Positions 46,131-59,229 of a DNA stretch of 64,000 bases are shown here, one piece after another. Made by a program: the position numbers and the translations under genes. This DNA comes from Membranipora membranacea (lineage: Eukaryota > Bryozoa > Gymnolaemata > Cheilostomatida > Membraniporidae). Under the pieces are notes generated by a model, which was not told the DNA's origin, did no database searches, and saw nothing but the letters and a program-made list of their open reading frames with translations. The stretch is from NCBI GenBank assembly GCA_914767715.1, contig OU612068.1, positions 1,982,001 through 2,046,000 of the forward strand, given 5' to 3'. Each line of letters starts with the position of its first letter. The first letter of the stretch is position 1.

Positions 46131-48480
46131 ACATATCTTGCTTACCTATCTGCATGACCATGTTCTTGCAGCCGTGAGAGATCACCATGACAGCATGTAG
46201 ACCTCAATCACGACCAGTGACACAGGATACTGAAACTAGGCATGCTGGTCCAACCCACTCAGAGCTGGTATGGCATACCTATCTTCAGTGCTAAGCCGTG
46301 CCTCTCTCAAGAATCTGTGATCATGAAGGGTTATAGATCACCTCTAATGCTTAAATTTAGGGAAGTTCAGACGTTACCGACCGAATCGCCCCTCATGTAG
46401 CAACATGAGAGAGAATAGACACAAGCTATTGTATATTGAAGCAGTCACCCATTCTTACATCAATGGCGAGACTCTTTACCTTTTGTAGACTGAACAGCAA
46501 TAAATACTACTGAGTTTTCAATGACTGTGACACTCCCACTAAACCAATGTCATTTATCAAAATTAAAACAGCCGACTCATCGTCATCGATTAGCTCAAGG
46601 GTTGAACAATAGATATTCTCAGACTATTTTCATCACACGACTACCCAGAAAATGAGGAATTATAGATTTAAGTCTATAATAAACGCATCCCAAATAATCA
46701 TTGCGGTATATGAAGCTCATGCAGGACCACAAAGAGGACTAGTAGTAAGGACGGTCAGTCAACAATACAAACTGAAGCGACCTGCATACCTTTTATATTT
46801 TTAGAGTTATCTTCCCCTACGTTTTGTCACACCAGAATGTTACCGCAATGGCTTGAAATTCAGCTGCCTCATTAATAATAATTACAAATTATATATTGTT
46901 TCCCTATTACAACAGGCTCGTAGTTCTAGAGGAGGAAGGGAGGCATTCCCTCCCCTAGAAAGCTATAACTACAGTGGACAAAAACACTAAAATTGAATAA
47001 TCCATGTGCGTAATCCATACGCCTTCAATTGTTTGGGGGAGGAGCTTACAGCATCCTGGGGGCTCGCACTTTTGCTTCCCCTACCATTTTTTCTAAACTC
47101 CGGCCCTGCACAACATTGCTGGTTCGCCTTTGACCATCTCGAACAACAAAATATACGCTTCAATTTGAGCAAACATCGTGTTTAATTAGATAAAAATGTT
47201 ACTTTTCAACAGCAAGGAATGATTAGGGAAAGTATGCTGCCACTTGTGTAGCACAATGGAGTATTTTCATGACTACTGGTGATCAACTTTACCAAATACA
47301 AGCATCTCTTGAATTACTATCACAGCAACTCCTACATAACATTACGGCTCAGAATTCATACCTAAAGAAGTGTGTATTATGATAATTAATTGTAGACAGT
47401 TACTAGAGCAGAGAATGATGTGTGATGACTTACACTTGATTCTCATATATTGCCACAGATTCCCACATTACTCTCATATTTCTCATTGTGATAATAGGTT
47501 TAAGGAGTGATCTTCTCTCTTCCTCTATGTATTCTTCACATCAATTATATCTGAAAGTGAAAGAGAAGACATTTGAGATAGTTAAATGATTCTTTGGCAG
47601 CGCCAGAAGTTGGCATCAAACATCAGTGGAGGTAACTACAATAAATCGAAGGTAGGTTCATATGTTGGCTCTGATTTGCCAATCACATCAGGGCCAACAC
47701 ATTGACAAGTTATTGAAGGTGTAACCAAGGAGAGTCTGAAAATCAATCAATATTTTATTACATAATAGTAGAACTTTAAGTTAGCCTGTTCACGATTACA
47801 AGCTGAAGATAGTTTTTATCATGTTTGATGTTTGATGTTTGATGTTTGTTTATTTAGACATTTCCGGTATCACTCCTAAAAAGGTTGACAAAATTGAAAT
47901 GTTTACATAAAAATTGATGGAAAAATATTGCACTAGTTGAAAAATCTCATATAGAATTCAAAAAAGGTCAGGGGAGGTTTTAAAAAAGGCAAATGCTTTG
48001 TCTCTCAAGATTGACTTATTATTTGCATCAACGTTAGTTGTGTTTTTGGTTAAGAATAGAATATGACCATAACAGTTTTGTTACAGCTGCTGCCACCAGA
48101 GAGTTTGTGTGTCAGTATGTCAGCCTGTTCTGTCAGGATTTTGTTGTCAAAATGATTGTGTCAGTATGGAAGACTTGGCTGATTCCCAGAATGAGTTAGT
48201 CGCTGAACCGTACTGTAAATATGAATCAAACCATATAGTGTACAGGGATAAGTACAAGTATTCAAATAATTATTATCAACTGCTACTTACACATCAAATG
48301 CTATCAAGTCTCCCACAGAAGTAAGGGCGGAGCTCACGTACTGGAACTAAGAAATGATAGCGTATAGATTCCAAGGAATGCCGCAATTACTTATCAGTTA
48401 CAAAGGATGTAGCAAGTTTCAATCTTGTCATAGGACTGGATTCAAATCAGAATAAGGAGTTACCCCTCCCCCCCCCACTG
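46131..48480. other. No recognised gene
   Basis: 47825-47860 holds TGTTTGA short repeats beside a LINE-tail-like AT-rich segment. An open frame at 48109-48324 is Cys-rich at its start but has no family likeness. Confidence 0.45.
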
Positions 48481-50540
48481 TAATCAACCTACCATAAGAG
48501 TCTACCGTAAATGATCTGGGAGGCCTGGCTGACTGTTCGCTCTCTGAAGGCCTCCCTGTCATTATTTTTGCCCCCACATTTCCAATATATTTGTGTCACG
48601 GCTCATCAGCCTGTGTTTTCATTGGTTCAAGGGTTTGCTTATGTCTCCTACTGCAGAGGACAGATTGATTCCTGGAATTAAACGAAAGAAAACTTATACA
48701 AATGTATGTCAAGAACCCAGGACCAGTTCATTTATTGATCAACAAAACACCAAAACATGACAATGGATGGATTTCAACGAGTGAAGCAGTGACCTGATCA
48801 AGTGCAAATTATAAGTTTGAATCCTGTCAACCGACTAGTTTCATGGCAAAAAAAGTCATAATTATCTCCCACTGTTATCTAACATACCATAGCAGTCGTC
48901 GGAAACGGATCCAGGAGGCCTGGCAGACCCTCCCATACGCAAATGGCCTCCCTATCATTTGTTTTCTCACCCACTTTCCCACTGTCTTTGCATTGTGGTT
49001 TAGCAGAAGGAGTGAGTCGCTGTAAATAAGAATAATACAGTATTCAATTATTGTTATACTCTACTAGATACATCAAGTTCTACTACTTATGGTGTCATAA
49101 AAGTCTAACACAGAAAATAGTTTCCAAACTTAATTTTCCAAAAGTTACCATATTGGGAACAAAGCAAATAGTAATAAGTTTATTCTGGCTGGATTCAGGG
49201 TAAGAATATTTAGGGGTGGAACGACCTCTTGAGGTTGGAGTTGAATTTCGGATATTTGACCTCGGATTCAACCACAAACCGGGTCGGATACTTGTTATGT
49301 CTGATCCGAGATGATACGTTTTTAATCAACACTTACTAAGCATCATTTATCTCACTAAAAATGACAAGGAAAGAAGTATGATAGTCATTAATATGTGGTT
49401 CAGATTAGATAATGGAGTTTGGCTGAAAGCTAGTCTAAGTGCTCAGACTCCAAGGCGCAGGGAGTTACTTGCGCAAGCTATCAAACTCCTCTCCCCTTCT
49501 CTTAGTGGGACTTAGTCTAAGTGCTCAGACTCCAAGGCGCAGGGAGTTACTTGCGCAAGTAACTCCCTGCGCCTTGGAGTCTGAGCACTTAGACTAGTGC
49601 TCTTAGTCTAAGTGCACTTAGTGTAGGAAAAGGGGAGAGGAGTTTGATAGCTTGCGCAAGTAACTCCCTGCGCCTTGGAGTCTGAGCACTTAGACTAGCT
49701 GAAAGCACTCAGTGGTGATCAATAGGCAATCAATACCTATCTTATTTTCATAGCTAATTATATTGTTGCTGATTAAATTTGATGGATGTGCTTTTCTGCT
49801 GAAATTGAGAGAAGCATCTTTACTCAGATCGTTGTGAATAAGGACATAATTTTTGTCCAATGATGTTCCCTGTAGCAAACTATCTCGTTTAATGTACAAG
49901 GTTATCCTCTTCTTCAAAGTAGGAGGACAATTCCTATCCTATGTGCAGGGAGTTTGTTCAAACTCAGTGATTACAAACATCGGGGTTTGAGCAATGAACT
50001 AAACCTCATTGGTTTGAGTGATCCTGGCATATTGAGTCAAGAGATCTTTGTACTCATTAAATGCTACTTTCAAATAAACTGTTTGTGTGATCCTTGCACC
50101 GTGGCTGTTTGAGTGATAAGTTGGTCCTTGTAAAGTATTATATCCAAGCAGATACATGCACATTTAAATTAGGGTAATGGTTCAGGGAAAAGATTGTTGA
50201 CGCTGTTTATCCATGTATTCAATGACCTTAACTGTATATTATGGTGCAAGAGTACAGCTGTTTGGACTTGGCGTGACTTGTACGCGTTATCCGGATCCGA
50301 TCCGAGGTTGAATTTATCGGCCGATCCGATATCCGATCCGAGGTTGCCTAACCCTGATCCGTTCCACCCCTAAGAATATTAATGAATTCCCTACTGTGCT
50401 CAAACTTACCATAGAAGTAGTTTGAAGATGTTTTGGGAGGCCTTGCTGACGGTTCGTACACAGAAGTCCTACCCGTCAACCATTTTATTCTCTCACATTC
50501 CCATTCTTTGTGTTGTGCTATGTCTCATCACGCTGCTCCT
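48481..50540. repeat. Three diverged copies of a 130-150-bp unit
   Basis: Around 48485-48615, 48870-49010 and 50400-50545. Shared: AACNTACCATAG, GGGAGGCCTGGCTGAC-like, GGCCTCCCTATCAT-like and TCTCACATTCCCA-like stretches. On -, each copy ends at (C/T)TATG/GTA, resembling a splice donor, so these could be exon-like duplicates of an unrecognised - strand gene. No frame stays open in all three. Confidence 0.5.
49432..49701. repeat. Nested palindrome, fold-back element
   Basis: The unit CTAAGTGCTCAGACTCCAAG occurs twice forward and twice inverted, with GCGCAGGGAGTTACTTGCGC. The core 49513-49597 is a near-perfect 80-bp palindrome, inside a larger inverted repeat whose arms include ATCAAACTCCTCTCCCCTT. 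Non-coding; probably a nested or recombined MITE. Confidence 0.88.
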
Positions 50541-50545
50541 AGTGT

Positions 50546-52025
50546 GAGGTGTACGGAGGACATGGCTGCTGATTCTCCAGAGTCTCTCACTCTTTACTGC
50601 AATTATCAATTAAGTAATACGTGTAGGTAAAAGTGTTTAATTATTATCTAATGCTAGTTGATACATCAAGTACTACCATTTCATTGCAGAATATGGCTTG
50701 AATGAAGGCTATCGATGCAGCTGAGCCTCAGTAGTTAATCAATGGTAAAACGTAGCACCAGGTCCAGATCGCATTTCACTTAATCTTACCAGTACACAAT
50801 CTAAGATACGTCACGATTGAGCTGTTTATCCAGAAATCAAGACAATTAGCTAGTAACTCACTACTACTGACTACCAAATTGTCAGAGCTCATTTCTATTT
50901 CACAGTGAGTAGGGCTTCGCCAGTTTGATTCTGTTTGGAATCAAAGGAATGTATCATGTGCATTGTTGGTCGCAGTGCATGGGGTGATAACTCTTAACCT
51001 AACTAAAAAATTGAACATAAAAAGATCTCGTGCTTTAACTCACCATAATTTAAAGAGTGATGAAGTGCAATAATAGCCTGGCTGTATGTGATTCAAAGTT
51101 AGGGCTGCTCTCATGACTCGGAGAGTGTTTCATGTCCAATCAAACCTCATTCTCCAGAAACCATTATTATGTTCAGCAAAGCAACATGTCTGAAAAATAT
51201 TGGGACAGCGATATTAAATAACTGAAGCCTATACCCCATGATGACGACAGTATGCTCTTAATGACTCATGACGCAATTGACTAGCGTCATAATTGGGAAC
51301 AATTCAAAACATAAGTTGAACTACATTATAGTATTTCATATTGTATTTCATATTGACAGATAAATCTACAGCTGATGGATACATGCAGTACATGTTGAAG
51401 TTATGTAGAAACTATACACTATACATAACCTGTCCATTACTCACAGTGCTTTTCAGGTGGAGAAAACTTGACCGAGATTTAGACCAGTGAAGTTGAGCAC
51501 TACTTCTTTATTGCATCCCTGGGCAGCAGTTAAGTCTGACGTTATATCTGCAGTCAAAGATCAAGACAAACATAACTATCAGATATCAGAGTCAATATCA
51601 GATTACAGTTTCAATTTACAATCACCATTAACATTCTAAACATTATAGAGTTTTATGTAAATAAGTATTCAGATTCTAGCAACGTAGCAGCAAACATTAT
51701 AGAGTACTATGTAAGTAACTACAGAGAATATTCGGGTTCTAGCGATGTAGCAGCAAACATAAGATACAAGGCCTTCAAGTTAACTCATCCACTTACCAGG
51801 CTCCTCAGGGACATCTCTTCAGCTTGCCTGCTAGTGCTCAACTGATTCGAGTTCATGGATAACGGCTTCATAATGATGTATGATGTCATAGTCATGTTAG
51901 GAATTTCAACAAAGAAAAAAATCAGCGTATTAAAAATGAGTAAGGAAACCTTTAAAGTTTTGAGTTCTCTCCACTTGCCAACAGTATCAAAAAAAAGAAG
52001 AATATACAAAAGAGTGTACAGGTAG
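50546..52025. other. No recognised gene
   Basis: AT-rich with a partial direct repeat (caaacattatagagt / caaacataagatac) near 51635-51770. Nothing else supported. Confidence 0.5.
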
Positions 52026-52065
52026 CCTGGGCAGGATGTCGTGTCGACACGACATCCTGCCCAGG
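52026..52065. repeat. Perfect 40-bp palindrome without a spacer
   Basis: Left half CCTGGGCAGGATGTCGTGTC is followed at once by its exact reverse complement, centred on GTCGAC. Much GC-richer than its surroundings. Confidence 0.95.
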
Positions 52066-52734
52066 TATGATAACTCTATAAATCACTTTCATTTAAATCT
52101 GGCAACTGGAAATGCTAGGTGCTCTGGTTAAACTAGTTCAATTAAAAATATAAGGGCTATTTGTATGTTCTCCAGTTTTAGCTTCAACACCTTTAAATCC
52201 GTATGGCACCAGTGGACTTCCTCCTGGATGTAATTAAACAATTCTTGGTCTCAATGTCAGATCAGGTCACAGCACTCTCTAATCTGTTAATGATTTAGAA
52301 ACATAGAAATTATTGTAGCGTACAAAGAATATCTGTGATCAATGCATATAGCATGTGCTTTTATAAAAAAAAATTCATAATACACTTATATACTTTGATA
52401 TAAAAATACTTTTATATAAAAGACATCACTTAGAATAATAAATCTTACACATTATTTTGTCAAGCTGTCTCCTTTCTATACAGGTGTAGACAATCGAAAA
52501 TGTCTGTGAGATTACATTCCCCTCCGAAGATTCGATATGCCTGCCGTAATAGTTGCCCATATATAGGGTGGTGGTAAGGATGGATTGAGTTTGTATGTGT
52601 CACACTAACCTCTTATAAACAAAGGCTTTCTGGTGATCATGACAAAGACTGTTATTTCTTAGAGGTAAACCACTAGTTGGTGTAACCTCCTGAATGTTAT
52701 AAACCTTAAAACAAAAACCTTACAAATCTTATAA

Positions 52735-54633
52735 ACAAAAAAAAGAAGACCTATTTTTCTGGTTTGGTTAAAAACTCAGCAAATAATGTTACAAAACCAA
52801 TTTGGGACGCCCTCAACATCGGAAAGACAAAGAAAAAGTCTTCTAGTTCTTCTTCAACTCTTACCAGCAAAGACCTGAACAATCATTTCTCAACAATCGC
52901 TGATATACTAGGTCATGGGTTTAGAAAGGAAAATCATTCAAAAAATACCTCTGAAATCAGAGATAATATACTACCTACAAACTCTCAGGAAAAACTCTTG
53001 TCTAACTTTAAAAGATTTACTCCTGCATCAATTTGCCTATATCTCAAATCTTTTTCTGATAAGAAATCGACTGGTCCTGATGGTATCTCAGTTATGATGC
53101 TTAAAAAGACGCTCACTTTTGTCGTTAATATATTGACCGACATCTTCAATCAGATTCTTATTGAGGGTGATTTCCCCAAATGTTGGAAGACAGCTAGAGT
53201 AACCCCCTGCCTATATTGTCAAAGATTTTTGAAAAACACATAAATAAATGTTTAATGACTTTCCTGACTCACATAAAAGCTATTCACCCTCTTCAATCAG
53301 GATTCAGAAGTAATTACTCTTGCTCTGATGCTGTACATAAAGTGGTGTCAGATGTGCTCCACCAAAAGCAAAAAAATAGGTGTGTTATAGAAATGTTCTT
53401 GGACTTCTGTAAGGCTTTCGACTGTGTAGACCATGATATCTTGTTTAATAAACTCGCTTCCTATAAAATAATTTGTCCCTCATTGAAGTTGATAAAATCA
53501 TTTCTTCATGACCGGCAACAATATGTATTTTATAATCAAATTGCTTCAGAAAAAAAACAATTAACATAGGTGTCCCACAGGGTTCAATTTTAGCTCCAAC
53601 TTTATTTCTTGTGTTCAAATGATATGTTAAATTTACCCCTGTCCTCAACTGCTTATGCATACGCAGACGATACTGTATTTATATGCCATCAGCAAGATCC
53701 ACAGTCTCTGGAGCAACATTGTAGGGGTGACTTGGGTGTCATCCAAGAATGGTGCTATAATAATCAGATGACCATCTACCACTAAACTACTCGGATTTAC
53801 AATAAGTGATTCGATGTCATTTGATAATCATATTGAATATATAAAAACTAAAATACAAAAAAATACCAATTTGTTACAATTATGCAGAACATTTTTGACC
53901 ACACAATCAGCCAGACAGTTTTATTTTCAATTCATACATTGCCACATCATAAATGGAATACAATTTTTCTTGAATATCAGTCCAAAATATCAGCTAGACT
54001 CACTTTATGTTTATCAGAAAGCTGCGCTAAGAATTATTGCAAATATTCATTACAATTCAGTTCAATTATCAAATACGTTTTCTTATGTCGTACTTTAAAA
54101 ATATTGCCACTTCCTAGTCTTCTTATATTTTAGTCCTCTCTATGCCTACAAAATAATGTATAACATCACACCTAGCTATATTAATGATCTTTTTCTTTCT
54201 AGAAATCGAAGATACCCCAAGAGCGATAATTTTCTTATTATACCTCCTAATGATAAACTAAACATTGCATTTGCTTCATCTTTTAATAATCTTCCTTTGT
54301 CAATACGCTCACTGGGCAAATTAACATCATTTAAATCTGGCGTAATCAAATATCTCTTGTTTCAATTATAACATTATCTTTTTATCTCTGCAACAAGTTT
54401 TGCCTCTGCACAATACTATAATGAAAATGTCTTAACATTTTTATTTTTTTTTTCTCTCTTCTCAAAGACATCATATCTATTTCCACCTCACTGCTGAAAC
54501 ATTTGAACTCATCTTCAGTCTCAAGCTTTCCTTTTTTTCTCTGTTCCTTTTCCTTTTTTTTTCGGCACTATTCGGAAAACATTCCGCTACTGGAATGAAA
54601 TAGACTGCCAATAAAAGTGTAAAAAAAAAAAAA
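52735..54633 (+). mobile_element. Decayed 5'-truncated LINE with A-tail
   Basis: Fragments in three frames: pre-RT/fingers (KSTGPDGISVMMLKK, GDFPKCWKTARVTP), RT palm (PLQSGFRSNYSCSDAV, FLDFCKAFDCVDHD), GVPQGSILAPTLF near 53570-53610 and AYAYADDTVFIC near 53650-53685. The thumb follows (YQKAALRIIANIHYN, and the 54156-54371 frame). At least four frame changes or stops. The 3' end is a run of A at 54619-54632. A different and older copy than the one at 29.6 kb. Confidence 0.85.
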
Positions 54634-54639
54634 ATGTTA

Positions 54640-55265
54640 CGTCATAGACAATGACTTGCTAGCTTCAATGTACAATACTTGATGATAGACTTAAAACAAC
54701 TGGGTGAGGCCAGAGCCAGAGTCTTTGTGCCTGGATTAGCTTTACAACAGTGCACATGTAGACTTCAGCACAACCTCTATGTGGTATGGAGTTATAGCTG
54801 TACTGCGCAAGCCGATAAACTCTCAGTTCCCCATATATATGACGTGTGATCACTGTAAATATTTTTTTGCATCAAGTGAACAATAGTGTATAACCGTATT
54901 CATAAGCACCTGTGGAGTGGCAGTTTATTGGACAACACATAACATATCTTCATCACATGAGTATGTGGAGACAATTTCTAACAATATCAATTTTACCAAG
55001 AAGAGCTTTGGATTTCTATGGTGTACTCTGCTGAGTTTTGCTTGGGTATTGTGAATGAAGTACGACAGGAAGTACATATATTGGTATCACAACAGAACTT
55101 TATTTGTGTAAGCTTCATGAATTTCACATGCTTAAAGATATTCTTCATCTGTTTGAAAACAGAAGTAAATATAATATTTGGGTAAAAATAATTACAGCTA
55201 CAATCAAATCAGAGCTTAAATGGTAATAAGGCCTACAATTATTATTTTAATTGTAGCCTTGTAGC
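54640..55265. other. Intergenic
   Basis: 3' flank of the GPCR copy on -. No other signal. Confidence 0.5.
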
Positions 55266-56269
55266 TCATGGACCTTTCCAACAGTTGTTTTTTGTACTGC
55301 CAGCTCCACTGCTACAATATGGTATGATCTGGATCTGGTTACTACCTTTTTTCTGTAAAGCTTTTATAAAACGAGTATAGTTCCTGATGCTTAGCCCGTA
55401 GATCACCGGGTTTGCCAATGGATTCACACTCATTGTAATTAGTCCGACCCACTCGCATGGAGCACAGTCTTCTTTCAGAGCTCTGCTAGGCACAGTTGAC
55501 ATCATTGGTAGCCATGCCACCAGCTTAACAGCCACAACTGCTGCCATAGTCAAGGAGATGACTTTATTTCTTTTTACAACATGCTGCGCTATTTGTTGTC
55601 CTCTCAGGGCATTTGATGTTCCCCTGAGAAGATTGACGCAACATATACAGATGAGAATTAACTCAATAAGTATGATAGCTACAATCACCATCCCCAAACT
55701 TGGAACTAACTCTGAACCCATCTTGCATGCTCCTTTACCTTTCACTCTATAGCCTCTATCTCTAAAAATAACCCCAAACTGATGTACAGTCCTAATGAAA
55801 ACAGTATGACACCTCCCAATAGTTTGTTAAAGTGTTTGACATACAAACTACTTTGATACTGATGTCCTTTAGCAAAGGCCAAGATTCTGTCAATGTTAAT
55901 CATGAAGATACTAGAATAGCCAATCGTCAAAGAAGAATTACCAATAATTGATGTAAAAACACAATATGCCCTATTGGACAGCATCATGGTTTGATGCCTG
56001 GCATTAGATTGCGTGACTCGAGACAACGACAAAGTCAAATCACAAATACCGAGGATAGCTAGGAATGCTCGGTAATTGACGGGTAGTCCTCGCTGGTAGT
56101 TATTACGACTTATGGAGAATAAGATGAATAAGTGAAGTATGTTGGCCACCACTGCTAGTCCAGATGTTAGATTATACATAACCATTAAAGTCATCGGCTG
56201 TGGTATGTAATAATCCAGCCCAACAATTTGCTTTTTTCTGTGCAATATGAGAACAGTTGAATTCGACAT
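55266..56269 (-). pseudogene. Class A GPCR copy with a single frameshift
   Basis: Starts at ATG 56269 on -, ends at 55266. The N-terminal part to TM4 reads 56269-55742, the rest 55745-55266 in another frame. Alignment by eye with the intact paralogue at 62 kb shows one base missing at the TM4-loop junction (about 55762-55776). Otherwise the receptor is complete: ICDL in TM2, NIDRILAF after TM3, GACKMGS, TWLP changed to AWLP, NPVIYGLS in TM7. The tail is longer than in the paralogues. Few other disabling changes, so it is either very recently dead or a sequencing indel. Confidence 0.85.
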
Positions 56270-58144
56270 GATTTTGTCTATTCAGGATATCTGCCCACCT
56301 CTGCTTTGAAAAGCTGAGATGAGATGAAAAAATTTTGCTGATGGACTTTGCTCAAAACTGCAATTTGATCTACACCAATACTGAGTAAATCTATCTACCA
56401 TAGAACATCGCTTCCTAATGATGCAATTTATGTAAGATCAACGTGCATTAGTAGTCTCTCTGGTCAGAGAAATTAATTGCTCTGTTAAACCATCGATTAT
56501 TCTGTTGGGCACATCATTGTGAAAATAGAGTTCTTTTGATTCAACAACTCGTTATGATGATACATAAAGGCATTATAACAGCTCAACTACAGTTCAGAAC
56601 ATCACTTTGCATTGTTTTAAATTTAATCATGCATTGATTTTCATGCCTGCCGATGATCGAGAGATACTATACACTCACCCTACATCTTTTGTGGTTCAGT
56701 GGATGTTTCATTTCCTAGAGTTTTGTAGGACAGAAGCTTATAAATCTCAATCCTGCGGGTGACAGCTATTAATATCTTTATTATATACTTCTATATACGG
56801 TTTATCGACTGATAGCAGGTCCTGGCTAGAATACGATATATTAGAATATAGAAAGGAAAGGATCCTGATAATGCATTTTTTCTTTACTTGATGTAAATTG
56901 GGGCAATCAAAAAGAGGGGATGAAACCTATAACCCTATAAAGAATGGACCAAATTAATTTTATCCAGCATGATGATTCAGTCAGCCAGTCTTTAATATGG
57001 TACTAGTGTGATGAGAGACAAACAACTCCTGTTACACGGCTACACTTGCCAATCCCAGTCCACCCACAGCGATTGTGTGGCAACAGCCAACACACAGAAC
57101 AGCTTGTTATTGTAGAAGCCTTTTTATAATCTGATAACTTTTTATTTCTCATGCAACAATAATTAAGATTTAGTTACACTTTATAGAAATATAGGTCTCA
57201 TTTGTCTTAACTCATATTGATCAGTGTATACTAAAAAAATGTTAATATTACCACCACAACTGCCGCTACAGCCGACATCGCCGCCACCACCATCAGAGGT
57301 ATAATTATTAGTTGTCTGCTTTTTGTGCAAGAAAAGACAATCCTTAAACTTACTTATATTGTACACTGAAATGACGCTGTTGGCTGTGAGATGTAAGCTT
57401 TCACATTTACAGTCAGTTGCATGCTGCTTGCTAGTGCACTGATCATTCTGAATTTCGGTCACAGCCTTTTTTTTTTTTATTGTTTTTTTTCCCCGAAAGG
57501 TTATCAGCCCAATAAATATTTATTTAGTGGAACTTTTACTAAGTATTTATCACCTATCCATCAGGTTCTGACATTGAGCCATACTCTTAATCAACAGATA
57601 GATAAACATAAAGAACTTGCTGGAATGAAAAAGATGTAAATTTGCCTGATGTTGAATTGGTTGAGGCCATAACTTCCTCAATATTTGGATTCTAAAGCTG
57701 AAAATCGCTCACATGATAGAATAAAATATGGAGAATAAGATGTGATACAAAAGAGCAGCCTCAAACTAAGTCTACTTGATGTGACACCACAATTTCAAAA
57801 TTTGTGGTATGAGGTTTTTTATGCCTTCCATACTTATCTGACGCACTGCCAAAAAATGTACTTGATGTTGAGAGATCTTGATTCAAATGTTCTGTGACTG
57901 CTTTAGCATCACATCTCAGATATTCACTTTAGTGGGTAGCCATCCTAAGTGACGGTGGCGCCGCTCCACCTTTATTCAAGTAGCACAGCCTGCTCAGGGC
58001 GCACCGAGTAGGAGTGATGGTGATTGTTCTTACATGATTGTGTTATTCATGTCCCTAACTAATCTGAATACACAAGTTGGTTTGCTGCGATTTTTCCAGT
58101 TTAATTATTTGTATAAAAAAGAGACAGAGCTCTAACACATAAAA
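56270..58144. other. Intergenic, upstream of the transposase relic
   Basis: No gene recognised. 57240-57300 has a short GCC/ACC-rich stretch. Part of this may be the 5' half of the Mutator-like element, too decayed to read. Confidence 0.45.
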
Positions 58145-59229
58145 ATGTACCCAATGAAAATCGGTGTGGCTATCGATATACTAACAGGTTATGTTGTGGA
58201 CTTTGAGGTCATCTCAAACTTTTGCCTCATTTGTGAGCGGGAAAAGAACTTGGAAGAAGATCGGACCCTCAGCAGCCTCAAAGACTTCATGACAAAGCAC
58301 AAGGAAGTATGCACTATAAATCATAAAGGCTCAAGTAACGCTATGGAGTTCGCTGCCGCTGTAAAGATATGGGAAAGATCTAAAACTGGCCCCTTTAACT
58401 ATGTAACTATGCTGTCAGATGGAGATAGCAAAGCCTATGATGCGGTCGTCAGTATAAAGCCCTATGGTGAAAAGATGGTGAAGGAAGAAGAGTGCATAAA
58501 TCACGTTGCAAAAAGGCTGGGGGCAGCACTGGAAACCATGAAAAAAAAGAGCCAGGGTTCAGGTGCACCATTAGGTGGTAGAGGCATGCTGACAGCCACA
58601 ATGATAAAGACATTGCAGACATATTATCAGAATGTCATAAAAAAACAATGCTGCTGACATCAAAGCGATGAAGGAATCGATCATGGCCACCCCCTACCAT
58701 GTGACCTCCAGCGACGACGACCCCGACCACAGGTTTAGTCCAGAAAACAGTTGGTGCTGGTACAAAAACCCTGATTGAGCCAAAACCCAACCTGATCTCC
58801 CAAAGCAGATGATGGAGAAGCTCTTACCAGTCTATGAGCGACTATCTAATGATCAGCTGCTCGAGCGATGCTCTAGAGTTTTGACGCAGAATGCCAACAA
58901 AAGCCTAAATGGTGTCATCTGGCGTCGTTGTCCAAAGACGCAGTGGTTTGGTTAAGGAGTCAGTCAAGATGGCAGCTGTAATGGGAGTAATCACATTCAA
59001 CAGTGGTGAAGCCCAACTGTACAAAATCGCAGAGAAGTTTGGACTGGCTGTGGGGGCAAAAACAGTAAAGCACGCCAAGTCAAAGGATGAGAAACGAGCG
59101 AAGGGAGAAGTAGTCGAGAGTAGTAAAAGAAAGAACAGGAAGCACCGCCAGATACAAGACAGACAGAGACAGATACAGAAGGAAGGTGTGACATATGCTG
59201 CTGGGAGATTTGGAGATGGATTGTGATGT
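58145..59229 (+). pseudogene. Mutator-like transposase relic
   Basis: The first frame to 58657 has a Cys pair (CLIC), then CTINHKGSSNAMEF, the acidic motif MLSDGDSKAYDAV, ECINHVAKRLGAAL and GRGMLTATMIKTLQTYY. It continues after frame changes with HVTSSDDDPDHRF, ENSWCWYKN, stop, LPVYERLSNDQLLERC, NANKSLNGVIWRRCPKTQWFG and finally, in the 58909-59226 frame, FNSGEAQLYKIAEKFGL and a basic tail. This order matches the Mutator-like transposase domain seen widely in invertebrate genomes (GDGDSK, W-C, N-S-IW signatures). The N-terminus is missing or unreadable; two stops and at least two frameshifts. Inactive. TIRs were not found. Confidence 0.75.

Noticed and set aside
48109-48324. Cys-rich 71-aa + frame
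   Set aside because: No signal peptide, no known cysteine pattern and no splice support; noted only in the gap entry.
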